The notes under the pieces: model-generated
The model's input: only the letters and a program-made list of their open reading frames with translations
Databases searched by the model: none
Told to the model about the DNA's origin: nothing
Program-made: the position numbers and the translations under genes
Shown: in pieces, positions 31,731 to 42,205 of the stretch
How positions within the stretch are numbered: position 1 is the first letter of the stretch
Layout: each line of letters begins with the position of its first letter
Assembly (NCBI GenBank): GCA_963935595.1
Contig: OZ012550.1
Location: forward strand, 12,089,001-12,153,000
DNA length: 64,000 bases
Reading direction: 5' to 3'
Source of the DNA: Schoenobius gigantellus
Lineage: Eukaryota > Arthropoda > Insecta > Lepidoptera > Crambidae

Positions 31731-31995
31731 TTTTACAGGCGAAACGTATTTCACGTTTTGCCAGTAAAAATACTAATATAGCTATTAAAAATGGGGGTTT
31801 GGAAGGGTGAAAATTTAGGGTTACGAGTATTTTTTGATGCCAAATCATACAAATAAAATATGACCGAAAAAAAATCTGAAGTGGGCCACCCTTTTATCAC
31901 CTAAAACAAAAATTTCATAAAATTCGGTCAAGCCGTTTCGGAGGAGTTCGATAAGAAATACTGTGACACGAGAATTTTTATTAGTATATTAGATA
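31731..31995 (+). mobile_element. SINE-like repeat (CGGTCAAGCCGTTTCGGAGG family)
   Basis: It starts ACTAGCAGTG near 31731, contains CGGTCAAGCCGTTTCGGAGG near 31924 and ends GTGACACGAGAATTTTTATT. Relatives lie at 28136, 42922 (minus) and 57510. Confidence 0.6.
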
Positions 31996-33108
31996 AATGG
32001 TAAATTTATAATAGGGTAACAACCTACTCTATTTTATAAATGACTTTTGATAAATGTGATCAGTTTCTAACGCACATTCTTCTTATCATCTATAACTTCC
32101 TGGTAACGAGTGGTATTTGAAAAAAAAATGATGATTCAAAAGCTTTTCTATAAAGTTAATTACTTTATAATAATTCATTTCTAAACATGTAACACTGAAA
32201 AGCGATATGGTAGGTTAAGTGACAAAAATTAGTACTATGGTTAAGACTCATTACAAAAATACGGAAAATATTCTAAGAATGCCCTTGTTAGAGATTTTAT
32301 TAATCAATATATTAAAAAAAAAATACGGAGCCGTTGTTGATTTGGTATATTGGCGATGCCATCTAGCGACCAGAAGCAAAACAAAAACTAATTAACTATA
32401 GATGAAATACATTACTATAAAGTAAACACCAATGCAATATTATGACATAATATCAAAATACCACAAAGAACACAATCTTATTGTATATTTCTTTACTCTA
32501 AGTTGTATATTAAATACACGGAGTAGCGCCATCTGTCGTCGAGTAGCAAAAAGAATTACTCCACTTAAATATTCAGTGAGGGCAGAAAGTTACAGCGTTA
32601 CATAAATTCACAACCGCAACGCAAAATATGCCTTATTCGCTCACGTTAAGATCAACAATCCCTTCCTTATTCATGTCGAGAAATAACATCACTAAAATAT
32701 TTAAGATGGAGTCGGTGGGGTGAAATAGTGATATCGTTTTCTTCGCAATAACGAAAGAGAGGTGAGCTTTTATTTCTTCTTAATTATTTCCCGCTTTTAC
32801 TCCGGAGGATAAGGCAACTATAACGGAAATTGCCTAATATAAAACTAGCTGACGGAAAAATTGGCGCGAAGTTGTTGACGTCTCCTTTTTCAAAGCAAAT
32901 ATTACTCGCATACAGCCAAAGTTTTAGAAACATTTTCAAATTGTGCAAAATATTAAATGTTTAAATTTCATGCACAACAAAAAGAAATAGTCTGGTGTAC
33001 AATTACAGAACGTATGCGATCAAATTGAAAGAGATAAGTTTTGCTAGGTTTCCGTCTGGCCTATTTTGATACCCGTTCGAAGTCGTTGTAAAATATCACA
33101 TGCACTAC
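31996..33108. other. No gene seen
   Basis: AT-rich spacer. Phrases such as GCGCCATCTGTCGTCGAGTA (32525) and GCCATCTAGCGACC (32354) are short insect-repeat-like words. No exon, RNA gene or element ends. Confidence 0.25.
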
Positions 33109-33226
33109 CTGTGTTACTAGCCAGAGAACAGAGGTCTGTCTGTGTGTGCTGGCGCTCAGTCTCCACAGTGGAGCACTCGCTCGTGTGCGGCCCGGAGGGT
33201 TGAAGCGGACGCAGTGATCGCACTGA
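33109..33226 (-). other. Candidate exon or 5' exon, minus strand
   Basis: Reading minus, TTATTTTTTTGCAG ends at 33227, then 118 GC-richer bases run to CACAG before GTAGTG at 33108. The same bases start with CAGTCAGTGCGATC, an arthropod initiator-like word, so this may instead be a first exon with its start near 33224. Neither ATG nor protein is recognised. Confidence 0.22.
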
Positions 33227-34533
33227 CTGCAAAAAAATAAGTCCATAATACTTATTATTTCAAGTTTATTTAATATTATATTTTATATTACATTTGGTGG
33301 ATACATAAAGAGAAAAGATAAAATTAGGTTTATGTATTAACGAGCTTTTATAATATTTACAGATTTGACCAACTTGAGTCATTGTATTATAATTATAATA
33401 CTTACGTATTTTTATTAGGCTATCCCAATTTTATGGTGAGGAATAAAACAAATATTGTAAAATAATATATGGGCATGGGTACAAGTATTTAAAAAGCGTA
33501 CTTACGAGTATATAGGATTGTTACACTTCTTACTAATGTGCGTATTACGTGATAAAATTCCAACACTTAAGAAAAAAACGTTGATTTATTAACATCAAAA
33601 CTTACTAAAACTACAATATTGAACTGTATTGGCACTATTCAGATTCTACAATAGTACGTAATAATTACACTTTTTATACAGAAATAGCTGAAATCATACG
33701 AGTATAGTCCATCGCTAAGATATACGAGCATGGGTACCTCCGTCTTACCTATTTCTGCCGCAAAGTACCAGTGCTTGCACTGCTGTATTCCGGTTTGAAG
33801 GGTAAGATATGGCATTGAAATTACTGGGTACCGTGACTTTCACCTTAAGTCACAAGTTGGCAACGTACACTGTGGTTCTTGTGGGGTTGCAGTTTTGCTG
33901 CGAATCTCACAGAAACCACATGTATTAAAGGTGACTGTTACCATTTACCATCAGATGGGCAGTTTGCTTGTTTGCCAACTTTCTGCAATAAAAAAATGGA
34001 ACATGTAATAAAAAAAATAGAGGCCAACTTTTCTACTTTGATTTCATACGGTGCATTTCATTTCATACCTATATAGCTAATCGGCGTAAAATGAGATGTA
34101 GTCACGTTTTATCATACAGCATACTAACAGCAGAATATTATTGTATAAGTATACCTATCTGTACCTGCGAGTATTACCTTCGAGTATAGCGGCATATTTG
34201 CCGCTCACTCAAAAGCGCTCCATACAACTCCATACTAGGTTGTGAGGGTCACAGCTAGCCCCTGCATAGTTTTAATTTATTTTATTCATTAAGTACAAAT
34301 ACTGTTGTACAGAGGTAATATCTTCATTATTTGTGCTTTCATATGCAAACTTCATGTGACCCAAACCATGTTTATTTCACAAAAAAATTTATTTGCGAAT
34401 TTCTAAAATTTTACAAACCAAATAGGTTTCAAAGTATACCTTATTTTATTTTAATAGTGTCTGATGTTATTTTTCGGAAGTCCATTACAAATTGTTAATG
34501 AGTAGGTACGTAGTAAAACTTTCGCTGAAGGTC
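33227..34533. other. No gene seen
   Basis: AT-rich DNA without supported exons or RNA genes. ACCATTTACCATCAGATGGG near 33940 echoes a SINE end found in the 25.7 kb SINE and may be a small relic. Confidence 0.25.
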
Positions 34534-34761
34534 TCAGTAGTTGGTACTAACTGCGCCGGTTAATGGTGCACACCGCCCGCATAAGGCAAAGGAAATTCGA
34601 TGCGTTTCGCCAGTCCAAATGGCATCTCTAGGATGCGAAAAGCGTCGAATTTAAGTATTTACATATTGGTGTGGTACTAATTAGTGATATTCCTTTGTCG
34701 CATGCGATTGAAGGAGCGCGGGCGATGCACCATTGATTTGCGTAGTTAGTACCAACTACTG
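34534..34761. mobile_element. Foldback MITE (about 228 bp)
   Basis: TCAGTAGTTGGTACTAACTG and onward at the left pairs with CGTAGTTAGTACCAACTACT and its GA at the right, with a further match through AATGGTGCA and its complement. A second inner pair, ATTCGATGCG and CGCATGCGAT, makes the middle partly self-complementary. Non-coding. Confidence 0.65.
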
Positions 34762-35090
34762 ACATCTTTGTCGGAAGTTTTGCTATATACCTACACATTA
34801 AATATGATTATATTTTCATTTATTTATCACACTTTTATGGTCATAATAATGTTTAGTAAAACATCTGCAAATTCATATGCAATCTACAATGTAAATCTTT
34901 TGTTAGTATATGACAAAAAAATATTTGTTATTTTGGCGCCCACCATGGGGCTTAAAATTTTGACTACATCAAGTTATTTTGAAATTTACTCGTAATTCTA
35001 TAGGTACACTTTTTTGGCATCGTAATAAAATGAAAAAAAAATTTTTTTTTTCGATTCATCTCGTTTGACTTTGCTGCTGTCGCTACGACT
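34762..35090. other. No gene seen upstream of the candidate promoter
   Basis: AT-rich DNA leading into the GC-richer promoter patch. The A and T runs at 35031-35050 are simple sequence. Confidence 0.25.
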
Positions 35091-35183
35091 AATCTCCGCC
35101 ACCCTCCCGTAATAGGCCATCTCCTCGTAACCATGGAGACCGTGCAAAATGGCTGCCGCGCCACCCGCACTACCCCGCGCTGG

Positions 35184-35220
35184 TATAAAAACGCACCCCC
35201 AACATCTTCCACTCAGAGCG
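35184..35220 (+). promoter_or_regulatory. TATA and initiator of a candidate promoter
   Basis: TATAAAA at 35184-35190 lies 31 bases before the A of CACTCAGAG (A at 35215), the spacing expected between a TATA box and an initiator in insects. The surrounding 35090-35260 is GC-rich compared with flanks. It faces a first exon ending in a good donor at 35427. Confidence 0.45.
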
Positions 35221-35426
35221 CCAGTACTCGCTGTCGGGAGTGTACGTTATTTACGTTCGTTCACTCGGCACATGTCGATTTTTTCCAATACCCTCCTGTT
35301 CCCGTCATCTATTTTCTGAATTAAAACCTTTTTTATTTATCTATTTTGGTTTTGTTTTATTTTTTGTTTCTCTCGCTGTTCGTTCGTGAGGCGCGCCGCA
35401 GCCGCAGTCGCAGCCGCAGCTTGAAG
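35215..35426 (+). other. Candidate 5' untranslated first exon
   Basis: From the inferred start at 35215 the transcript would run to CAGCTTGAAG before GTAAGTGG at 35427, a near-ideal splice donor. The only ATG (35274) opens a 15-codon frame ending TTCTGA, so the exon is probably untranslated with a short upstream frame. The gene it serves is unknown and would have its coding exons further along the plus strand. Confidence 0.42.
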
Positions 35427-35432
35427 GTAAGT

Positions 35433-35939
35433 GGAAATCCAAATCTCGCAATTTTCGGTTGCTCCGGGTGTAAATTCTCTCGCGAACGGCACAAAGGTCA
35501 CTCCGTCAGACCTTAGCACGTGCTCAGATGACTGATTATCGATTTTCGTGCAGATGAGCGGGGAGTAAAAATAGCCTCTACACACGGCAGTCCAGAAGTG
35601 GCTTTACAGTGTTGTTTTAGGGTCGAATATTGCTTGGGTGCAAATTTGCGGGTTTCTTACTCCGATTTTGAACGAAAATGAGCAACGATACTTCATTTGC
35701 GGCGGTAACAAGGTTTTAACATTATTGGTGCTCGTATGCAATTCGCCGGTGTTGCTAGCTTTTTATCGAACGGTGTTGCCAGATGCAGAACTTAACGATC
35801 GACCGTCTGTCTACTGTCAAGCTGTTAATTTAGAATGTATTACATGGTTTCACAAACGTAATATCTCGCTCTTTTTATCTTCTAGTTTTTGATGCAATTG
35901 TGCTTGGTATTAATCCTCAATTTCTCAGTGGATGTAAAT
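35433..35939 (+). other. Likely intron start; no gene seen
   Basis: Sequence after the donor shows no exon with splice sites. The frame from 35638 has no recognised domain. Confidence 0.2.
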
Positions 35940-36110
35940 AAAAAATAAGCCTTTCAAATTTCTCGCTTGTCCTCGTGAAAGCTCTCCTAATTTCTGAACA
36001 GTTGTAGTGTCAACTGTTTTATAGAAATACTTGTATTTGCATATTTTAAATAAGATGTCTACACGTGCAAGACTGAATTGTTAAATGTATTTTATATCTA
36101 AAATAGTAAT
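35940..36110 (+). mobile_element. LINE 3' UTR remnant, shared with 43650-43760
   Basis: TTTCTCGCTTGTCCTCGTGA, then GCTCTCCTAATTTCTGAACA and GTTGTAGTGTCAACTGTTTT, parallels the 3' untranslated part of the LINE fragment at 43141-43893. No coding part is left. Confidence 0.5.
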
Positions 36111-37961
36111 TAAAACATAATAGTGATAAAATTACCAACTTCATTTTGAATTCAGCAATATTTGATCAGTGACATTATGACATTTAAGTTATTACAAAAT
36201 TATTTTCAAGACTTCTAAAATTATGTGAGATGTGAACAAGAAATTGGGCGGAATAGTATTTAAAGTCAACAATACATTTAAAAAGAGTTTAATGTTTATT
36301 CTATTAGAACGAGAAAAAGTTTTACGACGAAGATCGTTTGTTTTCGTTTTTAGAACGAGAAATTTAAAACCCTTTTAAGTTCCTTCTTAATCGTTAAGAA
36401 TATATACCACCCTTTTATGTTTTATTTAGTTTAGGGGGTTAAAGGAAAATTTGGTGCATTTTCATGCATTTTCCAAATATATTTCCAATTATTTATTAAA
36501 AAAATATATATATAGGGTATCTTCCTTTCCTCCACTTGAAGCATTCACATTATACTCCTCCATTATAACATTTCTTAATATCATAATTTTTATGAAATAA
36601 AATAAAAAAGAAAAGAAAAATCAGGAAACGATTTCCTTTACTATTTCGTTTTTTCAATTTTTTATGAATTTTTCATTCTTTTTTTTAAATATTAGGACTG
36701 ACTAAAATTTGGAACAAAATAAAAGGGCATTTATTATTATAATTTAATAATTTAATTCAGGCATCTTATTATGAGACCTCAAAAATAATGCTAATGAAAT
36801 GCCTGCGTCACTTGCCTGAGTCACTTATTCATCTGATTCACTAAAAGAAACACTATTAAAAAGTTATCTACGAGTAAAATAACTAAGCATTAAAACATTT
36901 CTAACAGCTGTGATTATGTAAATTATAAACTATCTTTTTAAACATATATGGGCAAATTCGGTAGGTACCTACCAAATTTAGTACCTATAATAATATCACT
37001 AGATGTGTCATCCTTAATTTAATAAGCCAAATAATAAATGTAAATAATAAATGATAAGTCCACCTTTGTGTACTTGTCTGTTATAATTTTATAGTATAAG
37101 TTACTATGCGCAATAAATAAAGTAAAGAGTATTATAAACTTACTAATCGTACTAAGCCAGAATGTAAATTATAAAGATTACCTATTAGTCCTATACAATA
37201 ACCAGTAGCAAAAGATCGTATGTAAATAGTTATAATATTTCTATTAAAATTTCAAATCAAACTAAAATAATATTTTTGGTTTACTTTAAAAACATGATTA
37301 AAAAATAAGATGGATACAAAATTAATATATTATTATGATGCTATTAGTAACATTAAATACGCATTAATATATTATTTTATGGATCTCGTTACCAGAATGG
37401 TCATTCGGTCAACCCAGGATCACGAATTGAAAAACATTTCAAAAATTCTTATAGCAAAAAAAACTATTTTTTTTATATTAAATAATAACAAGTTAGATCC
37501 GAAAGTCAAAGTTTGTTTTATTTTAAAGCGTTTATGTAAGTATTAGGAATTTGATGTTATTTTATTTTCTTTCTAAAATAAATAAAATAGATTATTTTCG
37601 TGATTATTAATTTTAAATCAAAATTTCAAAGTTATTTAAATATTCTCAAATTATTAGAAAAATTGATTGCTTTCGCGATTATTTATTTATTTATTTAATC
37701 TTAGTTATCTAGTAGATATTTTAAATTTTGGTAATACCAACTTAAAATATCTACTTAAATTCTACACTAACCTCAACTTCAGATGGGTGTTAGCCAGATC
37801 CCAGGTCAACCCACGGTTGGAGTAACGGAACATCCCGGAAGTTTAAATATTATATGTTATATATGTGTGATTCTCGATAAGGGTGGGAGTCCCACATAAC
37901 CGCAAGAGATTCCCGGGTGTGAGTTAGAAGCACTGTGCTGAAACAGGGTTGGCCTTACACA
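36111..37961. other. No gene seen; very AT-rich
   Basis: Long AT-rich tract with runs such as TATATATATA near 36505 and TTTATTTATTTATTT near 37681. The frame at 37310 has no domain. From about 37780 the sequence (GGTGTTAGCCAGATCCCAGG and onward) looks like the outer part of a SINE-like repeat next to the SINE at 37962. Confidence 0.25.
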
Positions 37962-38246
37962 GCTTCATCATCACAACTCGTATTCATCCCCATCGATGGG
38001 CTCAAGCCTACCCTATATTAGGCTATTTAGGCCTTTATCAACTACGCTGGCCCGGTTCGGATTGGTTGACTTCACATACACCATAGAATTTCTTCGTAGA
38101 TGTATGCTGGTTGCCTCACAATGTTTTCCTCCAGCTTCAGAAAAATGTAGGTGCATATGAAATTCGAAAAACACATTGGTACATGACGGTCTCGAACCCT
38201 GGACTTCCTCACTGAAAGACAAGTACCGAGTCCACAGCGCCACCTT
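37962..38246 (-). mobile_element. tRNA-derived SINE, minus (same family as 3570)
   Basis: On the minus strand, GTGGCGCTGTGGAC begins the head and GGGTTCGAGACCG is a good pol III B box (about 38191-38203). The body CATGTACCAATGTGTTTTTC and GTGTATGTGAAGTCAACCAA matches the 3570 copy. The tail ends GTGATGATGAAG at 37962. Confidence 0.8.
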
Positions 38247-38417
38247 GCTTTTACTATTTTTTTTTCTTTTAGTGTATGTTTTTTATACCATAAAGGTCGC
38301 AAACATGCATGTGGGTCGCCTGATGGTAAAGCGATCACCACAGTCCAAGGACGCTTGAATACCACACTGGCATCTCTCGCGCGTTGCCGACCTTAAACTT
38401 ATACCTACATTTCCTCA

Positions 38418-38598
38418 CGTTTTTGAAGTGAAACTTCTTTAGGCACGCTTGACTTGGGGAGTAAGCTGGCGAACGCGTTACGAAAAGTGTGATCGGGCAA
38501 GGCGAACGGAAGTTAAGTGGGGGATATAAGCAAGAGACAGCAGTGCGCACGCACATTTTCTTTCTCTCTTCCTCTCATAGAAGTTTCACTTCAGTCGT
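38418..38598. mobile_element. Candidate MITE with GAAGTGAAACTTCT ends
   Basis: GAAGTGAAACTTCTTTA near 38425 and ATAGAAGTTTCACTTC near 38578 are inverted around about 140 bases that include GCGAACGCGTTACG and a CTTTCTCTCTTCCTC tract. The ends are themselves short palindromes. Non-coding. Confidence 0.45.
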
Positions 38599-39676
38599 GT
38601 GGTCATAAGCACACTCGTTTTTTTTTTGAAGAGCGAGATCCTTAATCTTCAGAAGGAAGCTCATTCCGCAACCACATTTTAAATGTCAATTAGATAATAC
38701 CAATAAAATAAAATCGTCATTTGTTTTCATTGAAACAAAGTTAAATTGAAAAACTATATAAGCATAATGGCGGACATTTATTACGGGTGTCAGAGGGAGG
38801 ATATAACATCATCTGTCTCGCTCTCCCCGGGGTGTCACTGTTTTATTGTTTATGAATTATTTATTTTGTACTTGAGTGTATCATTTTGGAATGGTACATC
38901 AACGAAATGGGGCAATATATTTTTCAGTTGCCCCGGGGGCAGTGGGGTAGGTTCCCAGAGGGTTATGACGTAGTCTCGATTGTAACTTAGAACTTTTATG
39001 AGTATAAACGTGAAATGTAAGCTCATGGTATAAAAAAATCCACGTTCAAAAACTTTTACATCATATTACCTTATTAAAATTTATTTGCATTTGCATTAAA
39101 TACGCTAAAACTATTTTTAAAAAATCACCTCACCTCAGGTTGGACTTGTATGCTGGAATATAATAATTATGTATTTCTTTTGAACTAAAATAGGTTATAC
39201 GTAGGTATATAAGTAAGCATGACCCAAGTTTAGTTTAACTACAATCGATATCACACTATGTTCCACTGGCTTTATTACCCAATTGGTCTATACCCAAGAG
39301 AATTTTAAGTCTCTTTTAAGAGAGCTTCAAGAAAGAATATTTAGTGGAATTCTTAGCAATATAATTTTTATTATTTATATTTAATACGCACAAAAACTAG
39401 TTTCCACGCGAAAGCTATTGCATTATTTATGTATGAAAATTCAATAGATCCGAGATTGATGTCCTATTCTGTAGGGGCGTTTACGTCTCACCATTTTGCA
39501 CAGCGGTGAATATAATATTGACCTAAGACACAATAAAAATAGCTTTATTCCTTTATTGGTATTAAACCGATTTTATACATTATATATTTCACTAGCTTTT
39601 CCTCGTGACTCCGAGTACGGGACTTTCGCTGTATTATTTTGTATTGTGACAAGGAATTTGTCACTCAACGTTACAT
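38599..39676. other. No gene seen
   Basis: No exon with splice support. The ATG frame at 38767 (CATAATGGCGGACATTTATT) is short and without a domain. GC-rich words CCCCGGGG at 38825 and 38932 sit in partly inverted context. Confidence 0.2.
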
Positions 39677-40045
39677 AATTGGGATGATGACTGAATTCTA
39701 ATTTTTACGTCTCGTCATTAAATATTAAAATACCGTGGAAAAAGATGCAGTCCTGTGAAATTAGAATTAAAATCGGCTAAGAAATACATTAGATACAAGC
39801 ATTTTAAGTTGTTAATTTGAAGGCGATTAGATAAAGAGATCCGACGTCAACCGTGACGTCATAGTTGAGTACGGCCATATAAACTCCTTGTAAATTGCCG
39901 TTTTGCTAGAAAGATATGGAGAAAAATCTTTAATACCTTATATCTTGGTTGTTTTTATAGTTATTCGAAAACCGATTTTCTGTTTATTATATGAATGAGC
40001 TTCTATTAAAGCAAAAAAATTTTTTTTGTCATCTAGCCTATTATC
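39677..40045 (+). repeat. Two-copy dispersed repeat, copy B
   Basis: This matches 19298-19680 in the same orientation, from AATTGGGATGATGACTGAAT to AAAATTTTTTTTGTCAT, with few differences. See copy A. Confidence 0.85.
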
Positions 40046-40494
40046 TCGTTTTAGACCCTAAAGAGATGAATTTTAAAAGTACATCCACTTTCAAAAATGT
40101 CGGCATTCATATAGTACAAACTTATCTTAGTACCTTTTCGAAATTTTCCTCCAATGTGATGTAATTCCAATTAAAACAGACACATTTAATTGTAATTTCA
40201 TCCCTCAGTCTACCCCTAGTGGGGAGTTCTTTAAAGGCCTTTCTTGGTTCGATTCCTAATTGCTATTTACATTGGTTCCAAGTTTCATTTTTATAGATTT
40301 TTGAGATTTCGTAATAAGTTCAGTGAATAAATAATAAATCAGGAATATTTCAAAATACAACAACCTTCTAAACAACGTGCTAGATAATCAAAAGCTCTAT
40401 ATATATAACCTCAAAAATATAACTGACACAAGTGTCAATAGCGTATCATTGATACTTTCTTAAAGATATTCTTAAAACTTTCCTAGTATATTTT
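40046..40494. other. No gene seen
   Basis: AT-rich DNA up to the target duplication of the helicase retroposon. No exon. Confidence 0.25.
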
Positions 40495-40508
40495 AAAGAA
40501 CTTCATCT

Positions 40509-41449
40509 GCCATTGCGTCCATTACCGAAAAGCTCCTCTGTACACACCGAAGTCCGATGGATGTGGTGTACGCTCTCTAAGGCGCATAACACATTGCACC
40601 GGACACCGCTCCGGTGTGCGGCGCTGCGGTTTTTAATTTTGACTGAAGAATCTTAATTTGTATACAAAAACCGCAGGGTATAACACACTCACACCGCATG
40701 CCCGTGCGGTTGTGCGGCGCGCGCGACGGCACCGCACTCCCGGACGGTGATGCGGTGCGGTCCGCGGGGTATGCCACACTGTGCCGCAGTATCGTACGGA
40801 TTTTTGCGTAGAAAGGACGTGCATATGCGTAATAGATCTCGACATAGATAATGCGGCGATGCGGGGCGTCGTGCACCGCAGCTCCGGACGGTAATACGGA
40901 GCAAACCGTACGGTGGCACGGTTCCGTCTCGCCGCAGCCGCATGCGGTTTTCGTCCCTCCGTACACCGCAGCGGTTTCCGGTGCAATGTGTTATGCGCCT
41001 AAGACATCTACGAGAGCATTTACACATCCCGGCAAGTACTGAGGTCCTTGACTTGCGGAATGGCTTCGGGAGCGAGACTGCGAAGGTGTGACTCCAATAC
41101 TCTCTTCCTGACTTTCACTCAAGATGAGAAAGAAGTGCACAGGAGGGATGGATTCGGCACTGGAGCAAAGTCTAGGTTGCTCACGATCCATGAAACACAG
41201 GGGCTAACGTACGACCACGTGGTTGTGCTCAGAGGAGCGGAACCAAAGAACCCAGTCCACGACAGTGTCCCTCACGCGGTGGTCGCCATAACAAGGCACA
41301 CGGTGACTTGCACCTATTACTACCGGGAGCTGAAGGAGGATGATGCCATTAGACGCCTCATTGCCTTTTCCAGAACGGCAACGGATCACGAGGTCGTCGA
41401 TTATAACATGAAAATGGCGGTCAGAGCCCAGACACGCGCAGCGACATAG
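40509..41449 (+). pseudogene. Superfamily 1 RNA-virus-like helicase, C-terminal part, broken
   Basis: The fragment matches the C-terminal half of plus-strand RNA virus SF1 helicases. A THRSPMDV-type segment lies just upstream of the MITE. Motif V is in TIHETQGLTYDHVVVLR (from about 41182). Motif VI is in HAVVAITRHT (about 41275), whose TRH is typical of the viral group rather than of Pif1 or RecD. The nucleotide-binding motifs I-III are missing because of 5' truncation. The MITE at 40581-40999 splits the frame. The site it entered is a TAA that falls in frame as a stop, so this copy was probably already dead. The stop at 41447 looks genuine. No polymerase or other viral domain is seen. Confidence 0.8.
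40581..40999. mobile_element. PIF/Harbinger-like MITE (419 bp, TAA target)
   Basis: Ends begin GGCGCATAACACATTGCACC and the inverted match at the right ends GGTGCAATGTGTTATGCGCC, giving about 30-bp inverted repeats with one mismatch. TAA flanks both sides (40578-40580 and 41000-41002). A 3-bp TWA duplication is the signature of PIF/Harbinger transposons. The interior is GC-rich with many GTGCGG-type words and no transposase, so the element is non-autonomous. Open frames inside it on both strands are by-products of composition. Confidence 0.85.
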
Positions 41450-41639
41450 GTGCGGAAAATGAACCGCCTCAACCCGAATCCCTCTAGAGGTAGTCCCATT
41501 AGCCACAACCTTAGCAAAGTTATAAGATTAAAGATTAAAATTTTATATATTTTATTGTATAGACATAGTTAATTAAATAGTTAAAATTGATATATCCATA
41601 GAGAAATAAATGTACCGTATATAATGTTTTGGGAATATG

Positions 41640-41735
41640 TGAATATATATATCTTTGTGTATGTATGTATCTATATGTATATATGTGTATGTACATATAT
41701 GTGTGTGTATCTGTATATGTTTGATTATATACATA
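41640..41735 (+). repeat. TA/TG-rich simple sequence in the helicase element's 3' region
   Basis: Alternating TATATA, TGTGTATG and TATCTATATG words occupy this tract, between the helicase stop and the conserved 3' end. In the copy at 52678 the matching position is also AT-rich. Confidence 0.6.
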
Positions 41736-42030
41736 AGAACATGTAGAATAGTTTAATTTTAGGGGATGCGCAACTCACCCTAGATATAAGAGTAGTCAGA
41801 AATACATAAGAACACAATAGATCAATAAGAAAATGAAAATAACAAAGGCACGGACCACGAGTCTGTGGTGATTATAACTAAAAAAAAAAAGAGCTTCATC
41901 TAGTGAAATTCAAATTACCTATTTTATTCAATAAATCAATTTTATAATTTTATTAAATAATTATTATTGTTATAAGAACCTTTCATTTAATTCATTTCAA
42001 AACTTCACATCTTTCATGTGGTCAGAGGAC

Positions 42031-42193
42031 CAATTCTATAACCAACCGCTGAATCGAAACTGAGCCATTGCTTTCAACCAATCAAAGCGCCACATTATCA
42101 CAACATGGAATATAGTGAATTGCTGCGTATGGTCCATCCCAACAATATCCCAACAGTTGAGTTTCGGTTCGTATGTAACGTTTTAGTAGAATG
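42031..42193. mobile_element. Foldback MITE related to 3122-3302
   Basis: It shares GCTGAATCGAAACTGAGCC and GCCACATTATCAC with the 3122 element. Its own ends CAATTCTATAACC and TTTTAGTAGAATG are partly inverted, but its arms are more diverged. Confidence 0.5.
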
Positions 42194-42205
42194 TATGTGA
42201 CCCCA

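Larger units (their letters stand above)
40509..41887 (+). mobile_element. 5'-truncated retroposon carrying an RNA-virus-like helicase
   Basis: The insert is bounded by a target duplication: AAAGAACTTCATCT at 40495-40508 and AAAGAGCTTCATCT at 41888-41901, one change. It ends in a poly(A) run (41880-41890). It holds a helicase coding fragment to 41449, then about 430 bases of 3' untranslated DNA with a TA/TG-rich tract (41640-41730). A hairpin lies at 41849-41867. The end (GCGCAACTCACC and GCACGGACCACGAGTCTGTG) is shared with a second insertion at 52678-52951. A 419-bp MITE interrupts the coding part. Poly(A), 5' truncation and target duplication show movement through an RNA copy by LINE-type machinery. 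Confidence 0.85.

Noticed and set aside
40577..41042. Several overlapping Arg/Cys/His-rich frames
   Set aside because: They fall inside the GC-rich MITE at 40581-40999 and read its repetitive GTGCGG words; not genes.
41048..41449. Helitron/Pif1 helicase
   Set aside because: Motif VI with TRHT and the upstream RSPMDV-type segment fit viral SF1 helicases better. No Rep motif or Helitron ends were found.
41204..41506. 100-codon minus frame
   Set aside because: Antisense shadow of the helicase fragment.
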